A stretch of 8,709 nt of DNA, from the NCBI GenBank assembly GCA_013815485.1, contig JACDGB010000051.1, positions 1 through 8,709 on the forward strand, read 5' to 3'. The position numbers were made by a program, and so were the translations under genes. A model generated the notes under the pieces. It was not told where the DNA came from, did no database searches, and was given only the letters and a program-made list of their open reading frames with translations. Shown one piece after another: positions 1-6,304 of this stretch (positions are counted from its first letter, which is position 1; each line of letters begins with the position of its first letter). The stretch is from Rubrobacter sp. (GTDB taxonomy: Bacteria; Actinomycetota; Rubrobacteria; Rubrobacterales; Rubrobacteraceae).

Positions 1-633
1 GCCCTCCTCTCCGCGGTCACGCAGGAGACGCGGGCGGTGATCCTTTGCAATCCTAATAATCCCAGCGGCACGTACCTGCCCCTTGACCGGGTGCGGGAGA
101 TGGCCGGTGAGTTGCCCGAAAACGTGATCCTGATCCTGGACGAAGCATACGTGGAGTTCGTGGATGACCCAGCATACCGGGACTCCCACGCTCTCGCTCT
201 CGAACGCGAGAACATCGTCGTGGCCCGCACGTTCTCGAAGGCGCACGGGCTTGCCGGGCTGCGCGCAGGTTACGGCATCGCGTCCGAGAGGGTCGCGGAC
301 TACACGGAGCGGGTCCGGTTTCCAGTCTCGGTGAACCTGGCCGCCCAGATCGCGGCCACGGCCTCCATGCTCGCCCGAGAGAAAGTCAGGGAGCGCGCCC
401 AGTTCGTGATCCGGGAGCGCGGAAGGCTGCAAGATGCCTTCGGTGCCGCGGGCCTGGAGTACATCCCCTCGCAGGGAAACTTCGTGATGGTCCGGTTCGC
501 GGCGAGCGACTTCGAGCGTTCCAGAATTTTGGCGCGGGAAGGTGAAGCTTTGGGATATCCGGGCTGGAGCCGGGTCACAGTCGGCGATTCTGGGGAGAAC
601 GACCGTGTGATCCGAGCACTGGCGCGGCCATGA
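1..633 (+). CDS. hisC: Histidinol-phosphate aminotransferase (aromatic aminotransferase), 3' part only
   Basis: A class I/II PLP-dependent aminotransferase whose reading frame is open at the left edge, so about the last 210 residues are present. Seen in the frame: the NPNNPSGT motif (window residues 17-24), the DEAYVEF block (47-53) with the PLP-contacting Asp and Tyr, and TFSKAHGLAGLR (77-88), where K80 is the Schiff-base lysine. Near the C-terminus, SRVTVG supplies the substrate-carboxylate Arg. These motifs are typical of HisC, which converts imidazole-acetol phosphate and glutamate to histidinol phosphate in the cytoplasm. A GTG at position 37 is not the real start, because the NPNNPSGT motif lies mid-protein in this family. 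The stop overlaps the tyrA start by ATGA. In Bacillus, a HisC next to TyrA also transaminates 4-hydroxyphenylpyruvate and phenylpyruvate. The neighbourhood suggests the same dual role here, but that is inference. Confidence 0.93.
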   Translation, partial: ALLSAVTQETRAVILCNPNNPSGTYLPLDRVREMAGELPENVILILDEAYVEFVDDPAYRDSHALALERENIVVARTFSKAHGLAGLRAGYGIASERVADYTERVRFPVSVNLAAQIAATASMLAREKVRERAQFVIRERGRLQDAFGAAGLEYIPSQGNFVMVRFAASDFERSRILAREGEALGYPGWSRVTVGDSGENDRVIRALARP

Positions 634-1676
634 CCCGGACGCTTGGCATAGTGGGAGTCGGTTTGATCGGGGGTTCCGTCGGCCTCGCCGCCCGCGCGAG
701 CGGCTGGGAAGTCGTCGGCGTGGACGCCCCGAACGTACTGGAGGAAGCCGTCGCGCTCGGAGCCATAGATCGCGCGTCCACCCTCAAAGAAGTCCGCGGC
801 ACGGACCTCGTGACGTTGGCCGCCCCCATCTCGAAGACGACGGACATTGTTGGAGACCTCGCGCCGACGGACGCCCTCGTCACCGATGTCGCCAGCGCCA
901 AGAACGCCATCGTCCGCGAGGCGGAGCGCCGGCGACTGCGCTTTGTCGGCGGGCATCCAATGGCGGGGAGCCAGCTCTCCGGCGTCGCTAACGCGAAGGC
1001 TGATTTGTTCAGCGGCGCCCGTTATTTCCTGACGCCGACGAAGAACACCGGCCCGGACGATTACCGCGAGGTCGCCGCGTTCGTGCGGGAGATTGGGGCT
1101 ACGCCGACGGCGGTTGACCCGGAGAAGCATGACCTTCTGATGGCCGCGCTGTCGCATCTGCCGCACCTCATGGCCGCCGCGCTCCTCAAGGTCGCCTCGG
1201 ACATCTCGCCGGAAGCCCTGTCTTTCGCCGGGCCGTCATTCCGGGACCTCACCCGCGTGGGGGCCTCGAACCCGCAGTTATGGTCGGATATTTTGGCGGA
1301 GAATGCGCCGGCTCTCGGGGAGGCATTGGCGGCGTTCGCGGGAGCGATGGCGCAGCTTGGAAGTGAGATCCAGGACAAGCAAAAGATGGAGAACCGCTTC
1401 ATGGCCGCCCACGAAGCCTACGACGCACTAGGCGGCATCCTGGTCGAGAAGAGCGGCGAGAACGCGGATATCGCGATCCCGGTCGAGAACCGCCCCGGCG
1501 TCTTCGCCGAGGTAACGACGCTCATGGGTTCCAACGACATAAACATCCTCGACCTCTACGTGCGCCACTCCAATACCGAAAGGGCGGCATTGGTCCTCAC
1601 CCTCGACTCCAAAGCGGCGCCGAGGGCCAGAAGCCTGTTGGCCGAAGCCGGTTTTCGCTCGGAGCGTGGCGGATGA
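630..1676 (+). CDS. tyrA: Prephenate dehydrogenase with C-terminal ACT domain
   Basis: Oxidatively decarboxylates prephenate to 4-hydroxyphenylpyruvate with NAD(P)+, the committed step to tyrosine, in the cytoplasm. The 348 residues begin with a Rossmann motif GVGLIGGS (9-16). An acidic residue (D32) ends the second strand, favouring NAD+. Then come VTDVASAK (84-91), GGHPMAGS (107-114) and SHLPH (175-179); the last two hold the family's conserved active-site histidines. A helical dimerisation region follows, with GPSFRDLTR (201-209). Residues about 280-345 form an ACT domain starting IAIPVENRPGVFAEV, which in related enzymes binds an amino acid effector, so feedback control by tyrosine is likely. 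The ATG lies inside the hisC stop (ATGA) with no clear ribosome binding site, which fits translational coupling. Length and domain order match the Gram-positive type. No aroA or aroE follows; a terminator-like stem and a convergent gene do. Confidence 0.95.
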   Translation: MTRTLGIVGVGLIGGSVGLAARASGWEVVGVDAPNVLEEAVALGAIDRASTLKEVRGTDLVTLAAPISKTTDIVGDLAPTDALVTDVASAKNAIVREAERRRLRFVGGHPMAGSQLSGVANAKADLFSGARYFLTPTKNTGPDDYREVAAFVREIGATPTAVDPEKHDLLMAALSHLPHLMAAALLKVASDISPEALSFAGPSFRDLTRVGASNPQLWSDILAENAPALGEALAAFAGAMAQLGSEIQDKQKMENRFMAAHEAYDALGGILVEKSGENADIAIPVENRPGVFAEVTTLMGSNDINILDLYVRHSNTERAALVLTLDSKAAPRARSLLAEAGFRSERGG

Positions 1677-1687
1677 TCCCCGTTCAC

Positions 1688-1720
1688 AAAACGCGCTGAC
1701 ACCACGAGGAGCGCGTTATT
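1688..1720. terminator. Probable two-way terminator between tyrA and the Uma2 gene
   Basis: The 51-base gap between two convergent genes holds a perfect 8-bp inverted repeat, AACGCGCT at 1690-1697 and AGCGCGTT at 1710-1717, with a 12-base loop. Read on the minus strand, the stem ends in TTTTG (1691-1687), resembling a short intrinsic terminator for the Uma2 transcript. On the plus strand the tail is only TTATT, so termination of hisC-tyrA is less certain. Confidence 0.6.
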
Positions 1721-1727
1721 CACCCAC

Positions 1728-2279
1728 CTACGCGAAGATCTCCGCGAGGGGCAGCTTCCAGCCGGGTACCACGCCGGCGCCGTCAATAGCGTCGTTCTCG
1801 GTGAGGATGCGGATTTCCTGGAGCGAGCGGTAGACCGTTACCGTTCGACGTTCCGGGTCGGCGACGAGCACCATCCGGCAGCCGGCCTTTAGCCAGGCGA
1901 GGGCCTTCTCGACGACCTCCGAGTGCCGGTCGTTCGGGGAGACCACCTCGACCACTAGGTCCGGCGCACCGGGCCAGTAACCGCTCGTCTCGCCCAATTT
2001 ATCGAGGCGTTCCCGGCTCACGAACGCGGCATCGGGGGCCATGACGGTATCGGGGTTGGAGGCGAGCTTGAACCCGGTCTCGGCGGCATAGACCCGGCCC
2101 AGGTTGTTGGCCTTGACGTGTACCCCCAGAGACACGCCAACGTTCATGGCTACGTAACCGTGTGCGTTGCCCGCCGGCGTCATCTCCCTCAACTCCCCCT
2201 TCACCAGCTCGCGGCGGAAGCCGTCGTCCGGCATCCTCGACAGTTCCTCTGCCGTAATCTGCTTGGACTCGATGGTCAT
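1728..2279 (-). CDS. Uma2 family (DUF820) PD-(D/E)XK endonuclease-like protein
   Basis: A 183-residue protein of the Uma2/DUF820 family, a restriction-endonuclease-like fold common in cyanobacteria, Chloroflexi and some actinobacteria. Biological roles are mostly unknown. Seen: an N-terminal region with LVKGELREMTP (25-35); a central segment of PDAAFVS then PDLVVEVVSPND, giving the D...ExV/S pattern of the nuclease core; KALAWLKAGCRMVLVADP (134-151), supplying the late lysine and the last core strand; and a C-terminal tail, VPGWKLPLAEIF, typical of the family. Length is normal. The ATG is chosen because GAGG lies 8 bases upstream (2291-2288 on this strand). It follows the deaminase gene by 45 bases on the same strand and may be the last gene of that unit. 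Nuclease activity is inferred from fold only. Confidence 0.88.
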   Translation of the reverse strand: MTIESKQITAEELSRMPDDGFRRELVKGELREMTPAGNAHGYVAMNVGVSLGVHVKANNLGRVYAAETGFKLASNPDTVMAPDAAFVSRERLDKLGETSGYWPGAPDLVVEVVSPNDRHSEVVEKALAWLKAGCRMVLVADPERRTVTVYRSLQEIRILTENDAIDGAGVVPGWKLPLAEIFA

Positions 2280-2287
2280 TGGACGAA

Positions 2288-2291
2288 CCTC
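2288..2291 (-). promoter_or_regulatory. Ribosome binding site of the Uma2 gene
   Basis: GAGG on the minus strand, 8 bases before the ATG at 2279. It supports that start and independent initiation after the 45-base gap from the deaminase gene. Confidence 0.6.
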
Positions 2292-2324
2292 ACTACCTCT
2301 GGCGGTCTTCGATCATGCGTTCAC

Positions 2325-2774
2325 TCATTGTACCCGCCGGACCATCGCCTCGAAGAGAGCATCGCACTCCGCGTCGAGCACGCCGCGGATGACCTCGAAG
2401 CCGCCGAAGGAGCAACGGCGGGAGATCTCTTCGCAGGGGAGGTCTATGTGAGGGAGGCTGAGCTTCTTCAAGGTTTCTATCGTGGAGCCGAGGACGACGC
2501 GCGAGATGCCGGACCACAGGATCGCACCCGCGCACATCGGACAGGGCTCGGCGGTCGTGTACAAGACGAGACGGCTCCGGTTCACGTCGGGCTTGGCTTC
2601 GATGAGGGCCATGATCGCCGCGGTCTCGCCGTGCAGGATGGGACTCCTCTCGGCGTCGTTCAATCCTTCGGCCAGTACATCGCCGTTCTCGTCCGCTATG
2701 ACGCACCCGAAAGGGGCTTCGGGGTTGTGGCGTGCGATCTCGATGGCCCGCCGCATATGACGCTCGTGGTCCAC
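2325..2774 (-). CDS. Zinc-dependent nucleoside/nucleobase deaminase (CDA fold)
   Basis: A 149-residue cytidine-deaminase-fold protein. The zinc site is clear: H48 and the proton-shuttling E50 in the motif HGE, and C78/C81 in EPCPMCAGAI (76-85). MRRAIEIA (7-14) and PFGCVIADENGDVLAEG (21-37) match the N-terminal core of the TadA/GuaD/cytosine-deaminase group. The frame stays open far upstream, but only as an out-of-frame reading of the epimerase gene. I chose the GTG at 2774 because GGGAAG lies 5 bases before it and because this makes the protein begin MDHERHMRRAI, the usual start for the family; ATG at 2756 is the alternative. It begins 2 bases after the epimerase stop, so it is probably translationally coupled. 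HGE in place of the commoner HAE is seen in yeast cytosine deaminase and some bacterial relatives. The substrate (tRNA adenosine, guanine, cytosine or other) cannot be decided from sequence alone; the sequence is not a confident TadA. Confidence 0.88.
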   Translation of the reverse strand: MDHERHMRRAIEIARHNPEAPFGCVIADENGDVLAEGLNDAERSPILHGETAAIMALIEAKPDVNRSRLVLYTTAEPCPMCAGAILWSGISRVVLGSTIETLKKLSLPHIDLPCEEISRRCSFGGFEVIRGVLDAECDALFEAMVRRVQ

Positions 2775-2776
2775 GA

Positions 2777-3682
2777 CTACTTCCCGAGCAGATGGCGGAG
2801 CGCGCCTTCCAGTTCCGGATAGCGAAACTCGTAGCCGGTTTCTTTCAGCTTCGCGGGCTCCATGCGCTGGCTCGCCAGCAGGAGGGCGTCCGCGACCTCG
2901 CCGAGCATGAGCCGGGCCGCCGGGGCCGGGAGCGGAAAGACCGTCGGGCGGTTGAGGACGCTGCCGAGGACCTTCGTGTACTCGGCGCTGGTGAGCGGGT
3001 TTGGGGAGCCCACGTTCACGGGTCCGCTCACGGTCTCGTTCGTCAGGGAGTGGATGATCACGCCTATCACATCGTCTATGGCGACCCAGCTCCAGTATTG
3101 CCTGCCGCTCCCGATCTTGCCTCCCAGGCCGAGCTTGAAGATGGGCAATGTCGCCCCGAGCGCGCCCCCTTTGGGACTCAATACCAGCCCGATGCGCGGA
3201 TGCGCGACGCGGATTCCAGCCTCCCGCGCCGGATCGGCGGCTGCCTCCCACTCCCCGCAGACTCCGGCGAGGAAGTCGGAGCCCATCGCGGCATCTTCGG
3301 TGAGTAGCTCGTTGCCGTGATCTCCGTAGTACCCGACCGCTGAGGCGGAGACCATCGCCTTCGGCGGATCGGAGAGCCCGGCTATGGTTTCGGCCAGGAG
3401 GCGCGTTCCCTTCTTCCGGCTCTCCATGATGCGCCGTTTCTTCTCCGTGGTCCAGCGATCCGTGGGGCCGGAGAAGATGATCTCACCGGCGAGATGAACG
3501 ACGGCATCAATCCCTTCGAGGCGCGAGGCGTCCAGGGAACTTCGATCCGGATCCCAGCGGATCGTGTCTTCGGATGATGGTTGCGAGCGACTGAGTTGGA
3601 TCACCCGATGCCCGCCATCCGTCAACTCCGAGGAAAGGGCCGACCCGATCAAACCTGTCGCCCCACTTACGAGAACGTCCAT
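2777..3682 (-). CDS. TIGR01777/YfcH-type epimerase family protein (SDR fold, DUF1731 C-terminus)
   Basis: A 301-residue cytoplasmic protein of the extended short-chain dehydrogenase superfamily. It starts with a nucleotide-binding Rossmann motif GATGLIG (7-13). HLAGE (63-67) is the family version of the strand-4 NAG motif, followed by SASAVGYYGD (112-121), which carries the conserved Ser and Tyr. HPRIGLVLSP (161-170) and SWVAIDDVI (198-206) follow. The last 50 residues (about 250-299, PAPAARLMLGEVADALL onward) are the DUF1731 domain that defines this subgroup. NADP(H) or NAD(H) binding is expected, but no substrate is established for these proteins; links to cell division seen in other phyla are not shown here. 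Length is normal. The ATG has an excellent AAAGGAG 5 bases upstream. It is the first gene of the minus-strand set and diverges from the methyltransferase gene. Confidence 0.92.
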   Translation of the reverse strand: MDVLVSGATGLIGSALSSELTDGGHRVIQLSRSQPSSEDTIRWDPDRSSLDASRLEGIDAVVHLAGEIIFSGPTDRWTTEKKRRIMESRKKGTRLLAETIAGLSDPPKAMVSASAVGYYGDHGNELLTEDAAMGSDFLAGVCGEWEAAADPAREAGIRVAHPRIGLVLSPKGGALGATLPIFKLGLGGKIGSGRQYWSWVAIDDVIGVIIHSLTNETVSGPVNVGSPNPLTSAEYTKVLGSVLNRPTVFPLPAPAARLMLGEVADALLLASQRMEPAKLKETGYEFRYPELEGALRHLLGK

Positions 3683-3852
3683 GCTAGCTCCTTTGTTGCT
3701 CCGTTACGGATATTTCTTGATAGTAACGTCCCGCATTCGCCGACAATATAAACTCCCCATGCGTAACTACCGCACGTTTGCAAGCTAGGCACATTGCGTC
3801 TCCTTCGCGCCGTGAGGCGTTGAAACTCTCATGGATACGCTATATTTCGGTC
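3683..3852. promoter_or_regulatory. Divergent promoter region between the epimerase and methyltransferase genes
   Basis: About 170 bases, visibly richer in A and T than the genes. It must hold the start signals for the minus-strand unit and probably for the restriction-modification operon. On the plus strand TTGATA (3717-3722) with GACAAT (3742-3747) is a weak -35/-10 pair, spaced 19. On the minus strand TTGTCG with TACTAT, spaced 15, is also weak. An 11-base palindrome, TCCGTTACGGA (3700-3710), lies just upstream of the epimerase ribosome binding site and could be an operator. No controller (C) protein gene is present. None of the boxes is strong enough to call alone. Confidence 0.45.
3688..3694 (-). 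promoter_or_regulatory. Ribosome binding site of the epimerase gene
   Basis: AAAGGAG on the minus strand, 5 bases before the ATG at 3682. It is the strongest Shine-Dalgarno sequence in the window and fixes that start. Confidence 0.8.
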
Positions 3853-5565
3853 GTGGCGCAACCAGAGTCATTGCCGTCAAGAATAAAGTACGAGGCGGAG
3901 GCCACGGATCTCCCCTGTGTCGCGGAGCACGGCGTCGTCTACACCCGTCCGTGGGTTGCCGATTTCGTCCTGGACTTGGCCGGTTACGATGCGGGCGAGG
4001 ACCTTGTTGGCTCCATCGCCATAGAGCCTTCGTGCGGTGACGGAGAGTTCCTGGAGGCGATGATCCGGCGTCTCTCCTCCTCTTGCCGGAGGCAGGATCG
4101 CCGTCTCGAGGACTGCGCGGGATCTTTGTTGGCCTTTGATCTGGCTCCCGAAGCGGTAGCCACGAGCCGCCGGCGCGCGGAGTCAGTCCTTGTGAATTGC
4201 GGGTGGCATGAGGCCGAGTCCAGGGAGATGGCCCAACGCTGGGTTCGTGAAGCTGACTTCCTGCTGGATCCGGAATTGGATCTCTTCAGGCTCGGTGGCG
4301 GAGTGGATTTCGTGATCGGCAACCCGCCCTACGTGCGCCTCGAGCACATGGACCGAGAGATAGCAGAGACGTACAGGAAACGCTACAGGACGATGGGTGG
4401 AAGGGCAGATCTCTACGTCGGCTTCTTCGAAAGAGCACTGAATATGCTCGCTCCAGGCGGTATCTGCGCGTTTATCTGCGCGGATCGCTGGATGCTTAAT
4501 CAGTATGGCTCTCGGTTGCGGAAGCTCGTCACCACGGGAGGCTTCTCCGTTGAGACCATCGTCGAGATGCACCGGGCCGACGCTTTCCATGACGGAGTTC
4601 TAGCATACCCGGCCATCACCACCATCCGCCGGGCGGAATCACAGGGCAAAGTCTTCGTCGCCAGGGTTGACCGGGCATCGAGCACCTCCACGAACGAGCT
4701 TGCAAGAGCAGCCCGGCAGGTCCACGGTAATTCGCGGAAGAAGAACCCTGGGGTTCGGGGGTCAGAGTACGTGGTGGTCAACGAGTGGTTCGAGGGGGCG
4801 GCTCCCTGGCCCAGCGCATCGCCGAATCGCCTCAAGTTGCTCAAATGCCTCGAAGCGGAGTTTGCGCCACTGGAAGACCGATCCACCGGTACCAGAGTCG
4901 GCATCGGCCTCGCCACCGGCGCGGATAGAGTCTTTCTGACTAAGAACCCGGACTTGGTGGAAAGAGACCGCTTGCTGCCGATGGCGATGGCGCGGGATAC
5001 GGTTACAGGAACCCTACAATGGTCGGGGCATTATCTGGTAAACCCGTGGCGAGCTGATGGCTCCCTCGTGGATTTGACCGGCCATCCAGAGCTACATGCG
5101 TACTTTGAAGGAAATGCAGGTACGCTCAAAGGACGTCACGTCGCAAAGAAAACTCCTTCACGTTGGTACAGGACCATAGACAAGGTTGACCAGGCTCTCG
5201 TGACGAAGCCCAAACTCCTGATCCCTGACATAAAAAACGTGGCCCACCCGGTCTACGATCGAGGTCACTATTATCCACACCACAACCTCTATCACGTCAC
5301 CTCGGAGGCTTGGGATCTCAAAGTGCTGGGAGGACTGCTGCTCTCGGCGGTCGGACAGTTCTTCATAGAGTGCTACGCCGTGAGGATGAGCGGAGGATAT
5401 CTGAGGTTCCAGGCGCAGTATCTGAGACGCATCCGGGTCCCTCTTCCCGACGGGCTAGACGCCCATCTCTCTCTTCAGTTGTCGGAAGCGTTCGAGCGTA
5501 GAGACACCGAATCCGCGACGCAGGCGGCACTTCGTGCATACGGCATCAACGAGATTCCACTCTGA
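3853..5565 (+). CDS. Type II N6-adenine DNA methyltransferase, PaeR7I/XhoI-type system (predicted target CTCGAG)
   Basis: Transfers a methyl group from S-adenosylmethionine to adenine N6, protecting host DNA from the partner endonuclease. With the GTG start the protein has 570 residues. Motif order is that of a gamma-class amino methyltransferase: motif X, VVYTRPWVADFVLDL (28-42); motif I, EPSCGDGEFLEA (58-69); an acidic residue in AFDLAPEA (94-101); motif III, ADFL (134-137); the catalytic NPPY (157-160); and RADLYVGFFERALNMLAPGG (184-203). A TaqI-C-like target-recognition half fills the rest, ending in GGYLRFQAQYLRRI, typical of this group. Family and target are inferred mainly from the adjoining endonuclease. 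The start is uncertain: GTG 3853 sits just before the conserved region but has no clear ribosome binding site. TTG at 3820 or 3778 would give up to 595 residues. No frameshift or lost motif is seen. The A/T content is higher in places than in the flanking genes, consistent with acquisition by transfer. Confidence 0.9.
   Translation: MAQPESLPSRIKYEAEATDLPCVAEHGVVYTRPWVADFVLDLAGYDAGEDLVGSIAIEPSCGDGEFLEAMIRRLSSSCRRQDRRLEDCAGSLLAFDLAPEAVATSRRRAESVLVNCGWHEAESREMAQRWVREADFLLDPELDLFRLGGGVDFVIGNPPYVRLEHMDREIAETYRKRYRTMGGRADLYVGFFERALNMLAPGGICAFICADRWMLNQYGSRLRKLVTTGGFSVETIVEMHRADAFHDGVLAYPAITTIRRAESQGKVFVARVDRASSTSTNELARAARQVHGNSRKKNPGVRGSEYVVVNEWFEGAAPWPSASPNRLKLLKCLEAEFAPLEDRSTGTRVGIGLATGADRVFLTKNPDLVERDRLLPMAMARDTVTGTLQWSGHYLVNPWRADGSLVDLTGHPELHAYFEGNAGTLKGRHVAKKTPSRWYRTIDKVDQALVTKPKLLIPDIKNVAHPVYDRGHYYPHHNLYHVTSEAWDLKVLGGLLLSAVGQFFIECYAVRMSGGYLRFQAQYLRRIRVPLPDGLDAHLSLQLSEAFERRDTESATQAALRAYGINEIPL
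4105..4110. other. CTCGAG site 1 (predicted target of the local system)
   Basis: Direct match to the PaeR7I/XhoI recognition sequence inside the methyltransferase gene, read as a Leu-Glu codon pair. Confidence 0.9.
4339..4344. other. CTCGAG site 2 (predicted target of the local system)
   Basis: Second direct match, just after the NPPY-coding stretch of the methyltransferase gene, again a Leu-Glu codon pair. Confidence 0.9.
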
Positions 5566-5566
5566 A

Positions 5567-6259
5567 ATGACTTTCGGAAACCAGGATTATTCCGAGCGGT
5601 TGAGGGCGGCGATCAAGAGCCTGGTGGAGGTGCGTCAGGAACAGGGAGTCAGGGCCGACCGGCATCTCGAGGCGCTTGCGGTGCTCGTGAGAAGCATCTT
5701 CGTCCACGAAGGCTTCGCGGAGAGCGACGTCTTGATGAAGGGAGAAGGTGGCAACCTCAAGCTTCCGGGATATTTCCGGCCCACGAAAGACTGGGACTTG
5801 CTGGTGGTGGAGAACAACGTGCTCGCCGCGGCCATAGAGTTCAAGGCCCAGATGGGTTCCATCAGCAAGAACGTTAACAACCGCGCGGAAGAGGCGATAG
5901 GGAGCGGCACGGACGTGTGGGAAGCTCACCGCGAAGGGCTGTTCGGCCTCGTCAGGCCCTGGACCGGATACTTCCTCGTCCTAGCGGAAGAGCCCGGCAT
6001 CCACGAGCCTCGCAGAACGGGCAGACCCCGGTTTCCGGTGGATGAGAGTTTTCGGGACGCCTCGTACATCCAGCGGTACGAGATCCTTTGCAAAAGGTTG
6101 GTGGAAAGGCGCGTCTACGATGCAGCCTGTTTGCTCGTATCAACCGACGATCCCGACGATCCGATAAGAGAGCCTTCCAGCGAACTCGATTTCGACCACT
6201 TCGCCGCGGCCATAAGAATGAGAGCCCAGGCTCTCGCCGCACTGCGAAGCGACCTGTGA
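5567..6259 (+). CDS. PaeR7I/XhoI-family type II restriction endonuclease
   Basis: Predicted to cut unmodified CTCGAG and so restrict incoming phage or plasmid DNA. The 230 residues match the family in length (PaeR7I is of similar size) and in landmarks: an N-terminal helical part, DYSERLRAAI (7-16); TKDWDLLVV (73-81) followed by AAIEFKAQMGS (88-98), which together give the PD-(D/E)XK catalytic set D77, E91 and K93; NNRAEEAIGSG (104-114); RPWTGYFLVL (130-139); and ASYIQRYEILCKRLVERR (165-182) with a C-terminal AACLLVS strand (186-192). The ATG at 5567 lies one base after the methyltransferase stop (TGA-A-ATG), giving tight translational coupling. It also gives the expected N-terminus; an in-frame GTG at 5534 inside the methyltransferase is less likely. 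Placing the endonuclease second may let methylation be established first. All catalytic residues are present, so the gene looks functional. Confidence 0.92.
   Translation: MTFGNQDYSERLRAAIKSLVEVRQEQGVRADRHLEALAVLVRSIFVHEGFAESDVLMKGEGGNLKLPGYFRPTKDWDLLVVENNVLAAAIEFKAQMGSISKNVNNRAEEAIGSGTDVWEAHREGLFGLVRPWTGYFLVLAEEPGIHEPRRTGRPRFPVDESFRDASYIQRYEILCKRLVERRVYDAACLLVSTDDPDDPIREPSSELDFDHFAAAIRMRAQALAALRSDL
5666..5671. other. CTCGAG site 3 (predicted target of the local system)
   Basis: Third and last direct match in the window, inside the endonuclease gene, a Leu-Glu codon pair. Confidence 0.9.
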
Positions 6260-6260
6260 C

Positions 6261-6284
6261 CTGTCCCAGAGACCTCCGGGACAG
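6261..6284 (+). terminator. Hairpin just after the endonuclease stop codon, possible terminator
   Basis: A perfect 7-bp inverted repeat, CTGTCCC (6261-6267) and GGGACAG (6278-6284), with a 10-base loop, begins one base after the stop. There is no T-run after it, so it is not a classical intrinsic terminator. It may stabilise the 3' end or act with Rho. Confidence 0.4.
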
Positions 6285-6304
6285 AGAGCTACTAACGGTA
6301 AAGG

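Noticed and set aside
300..1166. Long minus-strand open frame of 288 codons across hisC/tyrA
   Set aside because: It is antisense to two genes with full family motifs; its translation is Arg-rich and low in recognisable structure, as expected from a shadow frame in GC-rich DNA.
2118..2822. Plus-strand open frame of 234 codons opposite the deaminase
   Set aside because: No family features, and the opposite strand carries intact zinc-site motifs.
2775..3251. N-terminal extension of the deaminase frame
   Set aside because: It reads through the epimerase gene out of frame and gives an Arg/Gly-rich sequence; the deaminase family starts just before the MRRAIEIA block.
5534..5566. Upstream GTG start for the endonuclease
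   Set aside because: It would overlap the methyltransferase end and add residues not expected for the family; the ATG at 5567 gives a normal N-terminus and tight coupling.
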